Shown: in pieces, positions 9,856 through 18,843 of the stretch | Position numbering within the stretch: the stretch's first letter is position 1 | Layout: every line of letters starts with the position of its first letter | Source of the DNA: an uncultured Francisellaceae bacterium | GTDB lineage: Bacteria; Pseudomonadota; Gammaproteobacteria; UBA6186; Azoamicaceae | Reading direction: 5' to 3' | NCBI GenBank assembly: GCA_903907935.1 | Contig: CAIVQA010000003.1 | Span: forward strand, 1 to 34,046 | DNA length: 34,046 bases | Notes under the pieces: generated by a model | Database searches by the model: none | Seen by the model: the letters and a program-made list of their open reading frames with translations, nothing else | Told to the model about the DNA's origin: nothing | Program-made: the position numbers and the translations under genes

Positions 9856-10831
9856 AATCTAGCCAAACTGCTTCTATAACGATCCATAATAAAGTTACAG
9901 GAATAAACACCTTCCAACCTATTCGCATAATTTGATCTACTCTATAACGTGGAAATGTGGCCCTTACCCATAAAAATAGAGTCATAAACATAAAAGCTTT
10001 AATAAATAACCAACAATAACTAGGCACCCATAATAAATAATTAGTGCATGGTGACTGCCACCCACCAAAAAACATTATCACCGTTAATATAGAGGTTAAA
10101 ATCATATTGCTATACTCAGCCAAGAAAAATAGTGCAAAACCCATGGCAGAATATTCCACATGAAACCCAGCAACTAATTCAGATTCACCTTCAGCTGTAT
10201 CAAATGGTAACCGATTAGTTTCAGCCATAGCACACATCCAATATACAATTAATAATGGTAATAACGGAAAACAAAACCAATTAGTTATCCCTCCTTGTTG
10301 AGCATTAACAATATCAATTAAATTCATACTGTTAGCCTTCATTAATACCCCAACTATAGCAAAACTCATAGGAATAGAATAAGAAATCATTTGAGCAACC
10401 GAGCGCATCGACCCCAGTAAAGCATATTTGGAATTTGAAGCCCAACCAGCAATAACTATACCATATACTCCAAGTGAACTAACTGCCAATATATATAATA
10501 ACCCTATATTAAGATTTGCTAAAACTGCTTTTTGACTAACTGGAATAACGGCCCAAGCAGATAATGCAGTAACAACCAACAAAATTGGTCCCAAAATAAA
10601 TAAAAATTTATTAGCATTGTTAGGAATAATCATAGATTTAAGTAATAATTTAATACTATCTGCAATAGGTTGTAATAAACCATAAGGACCAACTCTATTC
10701 GGTCCAAGCCTACCTTGCACCAATCCAATAAATCTTCTTTCCCAAAATGTATAAAAAACGATGGTTATTACTAATGAAATAATTAATACCAAAATTTTTA
10801 ACAAAATATTTATTAGACTAAACATGAGCAT
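9839..10831 (-). CDS. nuoH: NADH-quinone oxidoreductase subunit H
   Basis: This 330-residue membrane subunit forms the quinone chamber together with NuoB and NuoD. The family signatures are clear: [20 protein letters not shown] near the N-terminus, and [20 protein letters not shown] in the central quinone loop, then a C-terminal helix with [17 protein letters not shown]. Length is normal (about 320-350). Two in-frame starts lie 6 nt apart (10831 and 10825); the first is used here. Either one overlaps the 3' end of nuoG, so coupling to nuoG is likely. Confidence 0.98.
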   Translation of the reverse strand: MLMFSLINILLKILVLIISLVITIVFYTFWERRFIGLVQGRLGPNRVGPYGLLQPIADSIKLLLKSMIIPNNANKFLFILGPILLVVTALSAWAVIPVSQKAVLANLNIGLLYILAVSSLGVYGIVIAGWASNSKYALLGSMRSVAQMISYSIPMSFAIVGVLMKANSMNLIDIVNAQQGGITNWFCFPLLPLLIVYWMCAMAETNRLPFDTAEGESELVAGFHVEYSAMGFALFFLAEYSNMILTSILTVIMFFGGWQSPCTNYLLWVPSYCWLFIKAFMFMTLFLWVRATFPRYRVDQIMRIGWKVFIPVTLLWIVIEAVWLDYENFL

Positions 10832-13244
10832 TCTCTAAAATAGTTTTTTCTAGTAATAAATTATCATATGGTGCTCCAATAGCAGTTGTCAGATCTACCT
10901 GGTTTAACCAAACGCAACCATCAGCGACTTTATTGCTAATCGTTATTGGTAATCTAAGAATTTTATTTAATGTATGATCTTCATTATTAACTGTAGTTAT
11001 TTTAATAAGATCACCATTTTTAACTCCTAAAATTTTTGCAGCTTTAGAATTAATGCATACTATAACCATAGCATCTTTAGTTTGCTGTAAACTTGCTGAT
11101 CTTCTAACTATTGGATCTATAGTATATAACGATAGTGGTGCAATACGTATAAAATTATTAGCTAATTCTGATTTGTTAATATTTATAGTCGGATACCACA
11201 GTTGCCAAGAATTATTTTTAGGATTGACATCTAACCCTTGTTTAATTATTTGTTCAATATTTAAAATATTTTCAATGTTAAAATCAATAAAATATGGCAA
11301 TTTTAACAACTTACCTAATATCAACAAAATTTCTGCCGCTGATTGACTAATACCTGGATTAGGAATTACTTTTTCAAATTTTTGCCAAGTTCCCGTTATA
11401 TTAACATAAGTACCAAACCCCTCTGGTGGTACTATCATTGGTAATAATACTTCTGCATATTGTAATAATAAATTACTTTCAAACGCGGTAATAGCCACAG
11501 CTAATTCTGCTTGTCGCAAACATTTAGCCGCAGCATGAGCATTAATACAATCTAATTCTGGTTCTATCCCCAATAAAACATAAGCTTTTAAACTTTTGGT
11601 TAACATTTGTAATGCATTTTTGCCTATGGTTTCTTTATAATCAGAATCTCGATGAGGTACACAACCTGCTAACCAAGCACCAGCACTATTAGCTCCATCA
11701 GAAAAACATCCGAATTTAGCTGTAGTTAATAAACAAATCAAATTACTAACTGCTACTATTTTAGAATACTCTGGGTGACCGATAGCTAATGCACCTAAAA
11801 TAATCGATGCTTTTCCTTTCTTAGTACTTAATAACTTTTCAACAATAGAAACTTCTAATTCGCTGTATGTTATATCTTTTAATAGAACTTCCGCTTCTGT
11901 AGGCAAAGTTTTTTTAGAAATACTAGCTGCTCTTTTGGCTATTTTTAAAAGTGGTGTTAATAGATCAGCATTTGGAGTTATATATTTATAACTAACATCA
12001 AAATTAAAATCAAAATCTATTGGATTGATTACCACAATTGTACTACCTGCTTGTACTGCACTTCTTAAATTTATTCCTGCAATTGGTTGTTCTTTGTTGA
12101 TATAACTACCAATTAATAATATAAATTTTTGATTTTTTAATTCATCAACAGTTGATAATCCTAAGTTCGGATATAATGGGGCCTTTTCTTGATCACGAAA
12201 ATCTACTTGACGTAACCTATGATCAACATTATTACTACCTAATTCTCTAAATAATGTTTGAAACAAAAAATACTCTTCCAAACTAGCACTCGGAGAAATT
12301 AAACCTCCAATCTCATTAGCTCCATATTTTTTTATAATCATAGATAGTTTATCAACAATAAAACCTATTGCTGTCTGCCAAGATACTATTTTCCATACCC
12401 CATCTTGTTTTAATAAAGGATGTTTTAAACGATCTTGCGCATGAATACCAGAATAAGAAAACCGATCTCGATCTGATAACCAAATACTATTAATTGATTT
12501 ATTATCTTTTGGGACTGCTCTTTTTATTTGCCCACTATTAATATGATAATTAATATTAGAACCAATACAATCATGACAACTAATGCTAGATTTTTGCTGT
12601 AATTCCCAAGAACGAGCACTAAATTTATACGGTTTAGAATTTAAAGCTCCCACAGGACACAAATCAATAATATTTCCTGAAACTTCTGAATTTATACTTT
12701 TTTCAATAAAAGTACTAATTTTCATGTCTTCACCGCGATTTATAGCTCCTAGTTCGCGTACACCGGCTATTTCTTCGCTAAAACGTACACATCTAGTACA
12801 ATGGATACAACGGGTCATATTAGATTCTATTAAAGGACCTAAATTTTGATCAACGACCACCCGTTTTTCTTCTTTATAACGAGATACATCGTTACCAAAT
12901 TCTAAAGATAAATCTTGTAACTCACACTCACCAGCTTGATCACAAATTGGACATTCTAACGGATGATTAACTAATAAAAATTCCAAGTTCCCTTTTTGCC
13001 CAAGAATAGTTTTTTCTGATTTAGTAAAAATTTGCATTCCTTCTGTTACGAGAGTTGCACATGCTGGTAATAATTTTGGGACATTAGCTACTTCTACTAA
13101 ACACATTCTACAGCTTGCGGCAATAGATAATTTTTGATGATAACAAAACCTTGGGATAGGGATCTTTAAAGCATCTGCTGCTTGTATAATAGTAGTTCCT
13201 TCTTCTACCGTAATTTCTTGGTCATCTATTTTAATAGAAATCAT
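10818..13244 (-). CDS. nuoG: NADH-quinone oxidoreductase subunit G
   Basis: This 808-residue iron-sulfur subunit has the N-terminal [2Fe-2S] ligands in CYHQKLSIAASCRMC with a later PACAT cysteine, the N5 cluster in HPLECPICDQAGEC, and the N4 cluster in CIHCTRCVRF with DLCPVGAL. After about residue 220 comes a molybdopterin-oxidoreductase-like domain (DRDRFSY, then PEGFGTYVNITGTWQ), which is non-catalytic in complex I. Only CHDC is visible where some bacteria bind the extra N7 cluster, so N7 is probably absent. The length is like that of gamma- and betaproteobacterial NuoG rather than the shorter alphaproteobacterial form. It overlaps nuoF by 4 bp and nuoH by 14 bp. Confidence 0.97.
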   Translation of the reverse strand: MISIKIDDQEITVEEGTTIIQAADALKIPIPRFCYHQKLSIAASCRMCLVEVANVPKLLPACATLVTEGMQIFTKSEKTILGQKGNLEFLLVNHPLECPICDQAGECELQDLSLEFGNDVSRYKEEKRVVVDQNLGPLIESNMTRCIHCTRCVRFSEEIAGVRELGAINRGEDMKISTFIEKSINSEVSGNIIDLCPVGALNSKPYKFSARSWELQQKSSISCHDCIGSNINYHINSGQIKRAVPKDNKSINSIWLSDRDRFSYSGIHAQDRLKHPLLKQDGVWKIVSWQTAIGFIVDKLSMIIKKYGANEIGGLISPSASLEEYFLFQTLFRELGSNNVDHRLRQVDFRDQEKAPLYPNLGLSTVDELKNQKFILLIGSYINKEQPIAGINLRSAVQAGSTIVVINPIDFDFNFDVSYKYITPNADLLTPLLKIAKRAASISKKTLPTEAEVLLKDITYSELEVSIVEKLLSTKKGKASIILGALAIGHPEYSKIVAVSNLICLLTTAKFGCFSDGANSAGAWLAGCVPHRDSDYKETIGKNALQMLTKSLKAYVLLGIEPELDCINAHAAAKCLRQAELAVAITAFESNLLLQYAEVLLPMIVPPEGFGTYVNITGTWQKFEKVIPNPGISQSAAEILLILGKLLKLPYFIDFNIENILNIEQIIKQGLDVNPKNNSWQLWYPTININKSELANNFIRIAPLSLYTIDPIVRRSASLQQTKDAMVIVCINSKAAKILGVKNGDLIKITTVNNEDHTLNKILRLPITISNKVADGCVWLNQVDLTTAIGAPYDNLLLEKTILENAHV

Positions 13245-14458
13245 ATCATTATCGCATCAACAAATTCTTGTCGAAAATGTTTTATAAAACTTTTAACTGA
13301 TTTACTAACCATTTGCCCTAATCCACAAATAGTATTATTTTCCATATTGCTAGCAACACTATCTAACACTTCCAAATCTTGCAAAGAAGCTTTTCCTTGA
13401 CTAACTCTATTAACAATCCTATATGCCCAACCAGTACCTTCTCGACAAGGAGAACATTGCCCACAAGATTCATTCATATAAAATTTGGTAATTTTTAATA
13501 AAACTTCTACCATAGAAGTTGTTTCGTCCATTACAATTAAACCACAGGAACCTAACATAGAACCAACTTGAAATAATGATTGATAATCTAAATTTAATTG
13601 CATAATTAAATTAGCTGGGATCACGGGTGACGATAAACCACCAGGCAACACCGCCTTTAATTTTTTATTGTTTTTCATACCACCAACCATAGCTAGTAAA
13701 TCTTTAAAAGGACTACCTAATGGTAATTCATAAGTACCAGGTTTATTAACATGCCCAGAAACGCTAAAAATTTTACAATTATTCCAACTTGTATCACCAT
13801 TTACCTCTCCCCATCCCTCTCCACTTTGTGGAGAGGGGGATTTTGAATAAATATTACTTTTTAAAAGTATTGGAATTTGAATTAAAACTTCTATATTATA
13901 AATCGCAGTTGGACAGCCATACAAACCAACAGTTGTTGGGTATGGCGGTTTAAATCGAGGAAACCCTTTTTTACCTTCGATAGATTCTATCATTGCTGTT
14001 TCTTCACCACAAATATAACTACCAGCACCATGCACAACATATAGATCAAAATTAAATGCGGAATTAAAAATATTTTTACCTAGAAATTTAGCTTTATATG
14101 CTTCTTTTAATGCTCCTTCTAACTTAGCCATTGGCTCTAAAAACTCTCCGCGAACATAAATGTATCCTTTTGTTGCTCCAGTAACATATCCTAAAATAGC
14201 CATACCCTCTATTAATTGATGTGGTTTGGTCAACATAATATGCTTATCTTTAAAAGTACCAGGTTCGCTTTCATCAGCATTACCTAAGATATATTTTTGT
14301 GGAGCATTATTATTTGCTACAATGCTTAAACTAGTTGAAATATTAGTACCATATCTACCGCACAAATTAGCAATTTTTATTTCTTCAATAATTTTAACTG
14401 GACTAATTCTTTTGGTAATAATTGTTTTCCAAGTTTTATAATCTATATTAATAGTCAT
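13241..14458 (-). CDS. nuoF: NADH-quinone oxidoreductase subunit F (NADH/FMN subunit), with palindromic insert
   Basis: This 405-residue subunit should bind NADH and FMN and pass electrons to cluster N3. Seen intact: NADESEPGT (60-68), YVRGEF (101-106), HGAGSYICGEETAMIES (143-159) and the N3 ligands ESCGQCSPC (C332, C335, C338) with a fourth cysteine in NTICGLG (C378). Two things are odd. The glycine-rich FMN loop, usually like RGRGGAGFPTGLKW, reads CGRYGTNISTSLS at 33-45, keeping few of the consensus residues. And residues about 206-219, including SPSPQSGEGWGEV, are encoded by a palindromic insert, making this loop about 11 residues longer than in family members recalled. The gene is open throughout and overlaps nuoE and nuoG by 4 bp each. 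Function is probable but the FMN loop needs care. Confidence 0.95.
   Translation of the reverse strand: MTINIDYKTWKTIITKRISPVKIIEEIKIANLCGRYGTNISTSLSIVANNNAPQKYILGNADESEPGTFKDKHIMLTKPHQLIEGMAILGYVTGATKGYIYVRGEFLEPMAKLEGALKEAYKAKFLGKNIFNSAFNFDLYVVHGAGSYICGEETAMIESIEGKKGFPRFKPPYPTTVGLYGCPTAIYNIEVLIQIPILLKSNIYSKSPSPQSGEGWGEVNGDTSWNNCKIFSVSGHVNKPGTYELPLGSPFKDLLAMVGGMKNNKKLKAVLPGGLSSPVIPANLIMQLNLDYQSLFQVGSMLGSCGLIVMDETTSMVEVLLKITKFYMNESCGQCSPCREGTGWAYRIVNRVSQGKASLQDLEVLDSVASNMENNTICGLGQMVSKSVKSFIKHFRQEFVDAIMI
13803..13843. repeat. GC-rich palindromic element inside nuoF (Rickettsia-palindromic-element-like)
   Basis: A GC-rich block lies inside AT-rich nuoF. Its core is a perfect inverted repeat, CCCTCTCCAC (13815-13824) and GTGGAGAGGG (13828-13837), around a TTT loop. 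It adds nuoF codons 206-219 without breaking the frame. The composition and repeat core resemble the element in the cspA leader (TCTCCAC/GTGGAGA shared). No flanking direct repeat was found here. In-frame palindromic inserts of this kind are known from Rickettsia; calling this one the same type is by analogy. Confidence 0.8.
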
Positions 14459-14955
14459 TCTAATTCCGCCAAAATTTGATCGACCGATTCAATAGTTACA
14501 TTCTCAAAATATTTACCATTAACTTGTATAACTGGTGCTTTATCACAAGCAGCTATACATTCAATTTCTTTTAAAGTAAATTTAGAATCTTTAGTAGTTT
14601 GACCAAAATCCAAATTTAATTTATTTTTTAAATGAGAAACAATTTTTTTACAACCACACAACATACAAGACACATTAGTGCAAACACAAATTTTATATTT
14701 GCCTACAGGTTTTAATTCAAACATACTATAAAAACTGGCAACCTCATAAACTGCAATTTTCGGTAATTCTAAATAAGCAGCCACCGCATCTAATAATTCT
14801 CTGCTTAACCAACCATTATTATGTTCCTGCACTATAGTTAAAGCAGCTATTAATGCAGATTTTTTACGTCCATTAGGAAACTTTAAAATCCAAGTATCTA
14901 TCTTAGATGTAACCTCTAACGGCAAATCTATTATTGTGTCTACATCAACGTTCAC
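14455..14955 (-). CDS. nuoE: NADH-quinone oxidoreductase subunit E
   Basis: This 166-residue thioredoxin-fold [2Fe-2S] protein (cluster N1a) partners NuoF in the NADH module. The four ligands are visible as CTNVSC (C-x4-C) and CIAAC (C-x3-C). The N-terminal helical part contains the usual [17 protein letters not shown] and [11 protein letters not shown] stretches. Length is typical (about 160-180). It overlaps nuoD and nuoF by 4 bp each. The extra cysteines in SCMLCGCKK between the ligand pairs are a minor peculiarity. Confidence 0.97.
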   Translation of the reverse strand: MNVDVDTIIDLPLEVTSKIDTWILKFPNGRKKSALIAALTIVQEHNNGWLSRELLDAVAAYLELPKIAVYEVASFYSMFELKPVGKYKICVCTNVSCMLCGCKKIVSHLKNKLNLDFGQTTKDSKFTLKEIECIAACDKAPVIQVNGKYFENVTIESVDQILAELE

Positions 14956-16217
14956 CGATCTACCTCACCAAATACAATATCTTGGGTACCCAAAATAGTA
15001 ACAACATCCGATAATAAATGCCCTCTAACCATCTCATCCATTGCTGCCAAATGCGGAAATCCTGCTGCTCTAATTTTTAAACGATATGGTTTATTGGCAC
15101 CATCAGATATTAAATAAACCCCAAATTCACCTTTTGGATGTTCAACTGCAGCGTATACCTCACCTTCTGGTAGAGAATAACCTTCGCTAAATAATTTAAA
15201 ATGATGAATTAAAGGTTCCATGTCTGATTTTAATGCATCTCGTTTTGGGACAGTAATTTTATAGTTATCACTAATAACTGGACCTAAATGATCTTTTAAC
15301 CACATTACTGTTTGACGTATAATGTTATTCGACTCTCGCATTTCCGCAATTCGTACTAGATAACGATCATAACTATCACCATTTTTACCAACTGCAATCT
15401 TAAAATTTAATTGTTCATATACCTCATAAGGTTGTTTTTTACGCAAATCCCATAAAACTCCAGAACCACGCAACATTGGACCAGTAAATCCTAAAGCTAT
15501 TGCTCGTTCTTTACTTACTACTCCAATACCAACCGTACGTTGTTTCCATATGCGATTATCAGTTAATAAAGTTTCGTATTCATCTACTCGTTTAGGAAAA
15601 CGCTCGGTAAAATCCCAAATAAAGTCTAATAGACTTCCTTCTCGGTTAACATTTAATTTATCGGTTTGTTTTTTATTATGCCACTTAGATGGTTGATACT
15701 TTGGCATGCTATTTGGTAAATCACGATTAACTCCACCAGGGCGATAATAAGTAGCATGCATTCTAGAACCCGAAACAGCCTCGTAACAATCTAAAATATC
15801 TTCTCGTTCTCTAAAACAATATAAAAACATGCTCATAGCACCAAGATCTAATGAATGTGTTCCTAACCATAATAAATGATTTAAAATTCTGGTTAATTCA
15901 TCAAACATTACTCTAATATATTGCGCACGAATTGGTGGAGTAATTTCTAAAAGCTTTTCTATGGCTAATATATACGCATGTTCATTACACATCATAGATG
16001 TATAATCTAAACGATCCATATAACCAATACTTTGATTATATGGTTTTGTTTCTATTAATTTTTCAGTACCTCGATGTAAAAAGCCAATGTGTGGTTCTGC
16101 TCGTTTTACGGTTTCCCCATCTAATTCTAAAAGTAACCGTAATACTCCATGAGATGCTGGATGTTGTGGTCCAAAATTCATAATGCTAAGTTTAGTTGTA
16201 TTATTATTTTGATCCAT
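14952..16217 (-). CDS. nuoD: NADH-quinone oxidoreductase subunit D
   Basis: This 421-residue 49-kDa-type subunit is related to the [NiFe]-hydrogenase large subunit and forms the quinone site with Nuo[21 protein letters not shown] near the N-terminus carries the conserved His pair at the quinone head-group site, followed by [15 protein letters not shown]. The C-terminal GDVDxVxGExDR-type ending is seen as [11 protein letters not shown]. Length is normal, and it is not fused to NuoC. Its ATG lies directly after the nuoC stop region with no gap, and nuoE overlaps its end by 4 bp. Confidence 0.98.
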   Translation of the reverse strand: MDQNNNTTKLSIMNFGPQHPASHGVLRLLLELDGETVKRAEPHIGFLHRGTEKLIETKPYNQSIGYMDRLDYTSMMCNEHAYILAIEKLLEITPPIRAQYIRVMFDELTRILNHLLWLGTHSLDLGAMSMFLYCFREREDILDCYEAVSGSRMHATYYRPGGVNRDLPNSMPKYQPSKWHNKKQTDKLNVNREGSLLDFIWDFTERFPKRVDEYETLLTDNRIWKQRTVGIGVVSKERAIALGFTGPMLRGSGVLWDLRKKQPYEVYEQLNFKIAVGKNGDSYDRYLVRIAEMRESNNIIRQTVMWLKDHLGPVISDNYKITVPKRDALKSDMEPLIHHFKLFSEGYSLPEGEVYAAVEHPKGEFGVYLISDGANKPYRLKIRAAGFPHLAAMDEMVRGHLLSDVVTILGTQDIVFGEVDR

Positions 16218-16889
16218 TTAATCGGTTTCGCCTTCTTTAATTAACTGTTTTCGTTTTTCCGAACGTATTACTTTAGGTACGCTCGTATGTGGTTCAATAT
16301 TAACTGGTTCATAAATTACTTTTTGTAATTTACTATCAAATCGTACTTCTAGGTTACCACTTAATGGGAAATCTTTTCTAAATGGATGACCTTGAAAATC
16401 ATAATCAGTTAAAATTCTACGTAAATCTGGATGACCAATAAAATTAATTCCAAATAAATCAAATGCTTCTCTTTCATACCAATTAGCGACAGGCCAAATA
16501 TTAACCACAGAAGGTACTGTTAATGCTGATTCCAATAAAAAACATTTAACCCTAATACGTTGATTTTCAGACAATGATAATAAATTATATACTACAGCAA
16601 ATCTATATTGGTTATGTTGGATGTTATTTAATTCATCTTTTTGGATCGCTCTACTAAATCCATGGCTAGTTACTGAACTAGTTTCCCATTCGGTTATACC
16701 ATAATGTAAATAATCTACTCCACATAAATCAATTAATTGTTCACAATTAACCCCTGGTTCCATTTTTAAATACTCTAATAATTTTACTAAATTTTCCGTA
16801 CCAAAAATTTCTATGTTATTAAATTTAGAATAAATATTATTTATATTGTCTTTAACAAAATGTTTAATTATTTTTTCAGCTATTATCAT
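16218..16889 (-). CDS. nuoC: NADH-quinone oxidoreductase subunit C
   Basis: This 223-residue peripheral subunit of the complex I connecting arm has the signature [20 protein letters not shown] and [20 protein letters not shown], which identify the 30-kDa subunit family. It has no cofactor; it supports NuoD and NuoB. Length is in the usual 190-230 range and it is a separate gene, not the NuoCD fusion of enterobacteria. It starts 9 nt after nuoB and abuts nuoD. Confidence 0.97.
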   Translation of the reverse strand: MIIAEKIIKHFVKDNINNIYSKFNNIEIFGTENLVKLLEYLKMEPGVNCEQLIDLCGVDYLHYGITEWETSSVTSHGFSRAIQKDELNNIQHNQYRFAVVYNLLSLSENQRIRVKCFLLESALTVPSVVNIWPVANWYEREAFDLFGINFIGHPDLRRILTDYDFQGHPFRKDFPLSGNLEVRFDSKLQKVIYEPVNIEPHTSVPKVIRSEKRKQLIKEGETD

Positions 16890-16898
16890 AAATATATT

Positions 16899-17420
16899 TT
16901 ATATAACTATATTATTGCTACGTTTGATTTTATTCTGTAATTGAATAATCCCATAAATTAAAGCTTCAGGAGTTGGCGGACACCCAGGAACATAAATATC
17001 CACTGGAATAATTCGATCACACCCTCTTACCACAGAATAAGCATCATGATAATAACCACCACCATTAGCACAAGACCCCATAGAAATTACCCACTTTGGA
17101 AAAACCATTTGATCATATACTTGTCTTAATGCTGGAGCCATTTTATTAGTTAAGGTACCAGCAACTATCATTACATCTGCCTGTCTAGGACTTGGTCGAA
17201 ACATAACTCCAAAACGATCTAAATCATAACGTGATGCACCAGTATGCATCATCTCTATAGCACAACAGGCTAATCCGAATGTCATTGGCCATAATGAACC
17301 ACTTCTAGCCCAAATAATAAGTTGATTTGCATTGCTAAGAACAAATCCTTGGTGATTAGGAACTTTAATCTCTTCTTCTAATTCGATCATTATTCCCATT
17401 CTAAAGCACCTTTCTTCCAT
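16899..17420 (-). CDS. nuoB: NADH-quinone oxidoreductase subunit B ([4Fe-4S] cluster N2)
   Basis: This subunit holds the terminal cluster N2 that reduces quinone. The ligands are seen in [10 protein letters not shown] (tandem cysteines), [10 protein letters not shown] and [11 protein letters not shown]. The longest open frame gives 173 residues from 17420, but two better internal starts exist. The ATG at 17399 has AGGTG 7 nt upstream. The ATG at 17390 overlaps the nuoA stop as TAATG. The start at 17399 (166 residues) is the most likely; residues before it extend 21 bp further into nuoA and match nothing recognised in the family. The core is intact. Confidence 0.96.
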   Translation of the reverse strand: MEERCFRMGIMIELEEEIKVPNHQGFVLSNANQLIIWARSGSLWPMTFGLACCAIEMMHTGASRYDLDRFGVMFRPSPRQADVMIVAGTLTNKMAPALRQVYDQMVFPKWVISMGSCANGGGYYHDAYSVVRGCDRIIPVDIYVPGCPPTPEALIYGIIQLQNKIKRSNNIVI

Positions 17421-17782
17421 TCATAAATAAAACCTATAGTTAAAATTAACAAAAAAAATCCCATCGCTAATTTTGCGTGAATAGTTAATTTAGAAAAGAT
17501 TACTGCCCAAGGAAATAAAAAAATTACTTCTAATTCAAAAATAATAAATAAAATTGCAATTAAAGCAAACTTGATTGGAAACTTAAATCTGGCATCAGAA
17601 AATGTAGGAAAACCACACTCATAAGTTGATAACTGCACATTACAACTTAAATCACTAATTTTTTTATTAGGATTTTTTCTATTAATTAAAAAATTAATAA
17701 TAAAATTACTAACTAAAGGCGCAAAGCCAAATAAAATACTAATAAAAAATAATAACAAAATTGATAAATATTGTTGGGACAC
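17390..17782 (-). CDS. nuoA: NADH-quinone oxidoreductase subunit A
   Basis: This 130-residue three-helix membrane subunit opens the complex I operon. [17 protein letters not shown] is the family signature carrying the conserved loop cysteine, followed by [16 protein letters not shown] and the C-terminal [13 protein letters not shown]. The start is GTG at 17782; no ATG occurs before the signature, and the N-terminal helix is complete from this GTG, so it is accepted although no strong Shine-Dalgarno sequence precedes it. A sigma70-like promoter lies about 80 bp upstream. In the relatives recalled, nuoA follows tRNA-Leu directly; here about 4 kb of accessory genes separate them. Confidence 0.96.
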   Translation of the reverse strand: MSQQYLSILLLFFISILFGFAPLVSNFIINFLINRKNPNKKISDLSCNVQLSTYECGFPTFSDARFKFPIKFALIAILFIIFELEVIFLFPWAVIFSKLTIHAKLAMGFFLLILTIGFIYEWKKGALEWE

Positions 17783-17863
17783 TTTTTGTTAATTCTCCAT
17801 AAAATTCATTCAACATTCCTTGTTTTTTCTAGGACACCAAAAACTCATGTGTGATTAGTATAT

Positions 17864-17891
17864 ACTATAACGTCATTGAGGTTAAGAACAA
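17864..17891 (-). promoter_or_regulatory. Candidate promoter of the nuoA-N operon
   Basis: On the minus strand, TTGTTC (17886-17891) and TATAGT (17864-17869) are separated by 16 nt. The -10 overlaps a 12-bp palindrome, TAGTATATACTA (17856-17867). Transcription would start near 17857 and give a leader of about 75 nt before the nuoA GTG. This fits the need for an operon-proximal promoter, now that accessory genes separate nuoA from tRNA-Leu and secG. Identified by eye only. Confidence 0.5.
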
Positions 17892-17934
17892 TAGAAAATT
17901 ACCAAGCAAGCTAGTTGCGCAAATTGCATGTCGA

Positions 17935-18714
17935 TTATTTAGTTACATTTGCAACACTGTTTTTTGCTTTTAGGCTATAAAATATGGCCAGCATACTTGC
18001 AATACCCCATGGATAAATAAATATCATTGTTAATGGCATTGAAATTCCTAGTAATGACATTATAAATACTATCTGTGTAGTATGATAATCAACTTGCATT
18101 TCATAATAATTTTTTACAAAAGCAAAAAAGGTAGGAACAATAAAACAAAGTCCCATAAGTGACACCACTATTATACAACTAATTAAAGATATTATAAGAA
18201 TAGCTCCAAATGTATACCACCAATTTCCTGAAACTAATCTAAAACTTTTTTTCATAGAATTTACAACGCTATTTTCTTCAACAATTACAAAAAAATTTGA
18301 AAATGCTAGTGAAATCATACAAAAAATACCAGGAATAACTAATAAAATCATACCCACTATGATCACAATAAGAGATAAAATACCTAATAATATTAATGGC
18401 AATATTTTTTTACAACTTATCTTAATTGCTTGATTAAAACTTATATTTTCGTTATGTACAGATTTATTAATACTATAAACTATACTAATAAGCATCATAA
18501 ACCCTATAATTTGCGAAACAATGCTAAATAGGTGTCCATAAATAGGTGAAATCTTTTCATATTGAAAGAATATATCTAAATACATGATGGCTGAGTTAAT
18601 TAAACTGAAAGCTATAGTTTTATTAAAAGTATGTTTCCATATTGAAAACCCTATTTTAATAATTTGAAATATTTTGGGAGGCTGTGCAAGCAAAGAATAC
18701 TGCTCTTTTTTCAT
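17935..18714 (-). CDS. Polytopic membrane protein, YciC / GPDPase-membrane-domain-like
   Basis: This 259-residue protein has about six hydrophobic segments and a cytoplasmic N-terminus (MKKEQYSLLAQPPKIFQIIK). The central stretch with VGMILLVIPGIFCMISLAFS and then NSMKKSFRLVSGNWW is characteristic of YciC/UPF0259-like and glycerophosphodiesterase-membrane-domain proteins, whose biochemical role is largely unknown. No catalytic domain is attached. It lies between the WipB-like gene and nuoA in the accessory block and may be read from its own promoter, since 129 bp separate it from the upstream gene. Function beyond 'integral membrane protein' cannot be claimed. Confidence 0.85.
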   Translation of the reverse strand: MKKEQYSLLAQPPKIFQIIKIGFSIWKHTFNKTIAFSLINSAIMYLDIFFQYEKISPIYGHLFSIVSQIIGFMMLISIVYSINKSVHNENISFNQAIKISCKKILPLILLGILSLIVIIVGMILLVIPGIFCMISLAFSNFFVIVEENSVVNSMKKSFRLVSGNWWYTFGAILIISLISCIIVVSLMGLCFIVPTFFAFVKNYYEMQVDYHTTQIVFIMSLLGISMPLTMIFIYPWGIASMLAIFYSLKAKNSVANVTK

Positions 18715-18843
18715 AAAAATTCTTTAATTTTTGTCAATCTTAATCTCTAAGTATAAAATTATTAAATAATAATAACTAAAATTTAGCCAATAAACAATTA
18801 ATCTTGCTCTAAATTATCAATTAAACCAACTAACTGCTTAGTA

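Noticed and set aside
17783..17934. Attachment-site copy of the tRNA-Leu 3' end at the far border of the accessory block
   Set aside because: No stretch matching the tRNA 3' end was found here, so no att site is called.
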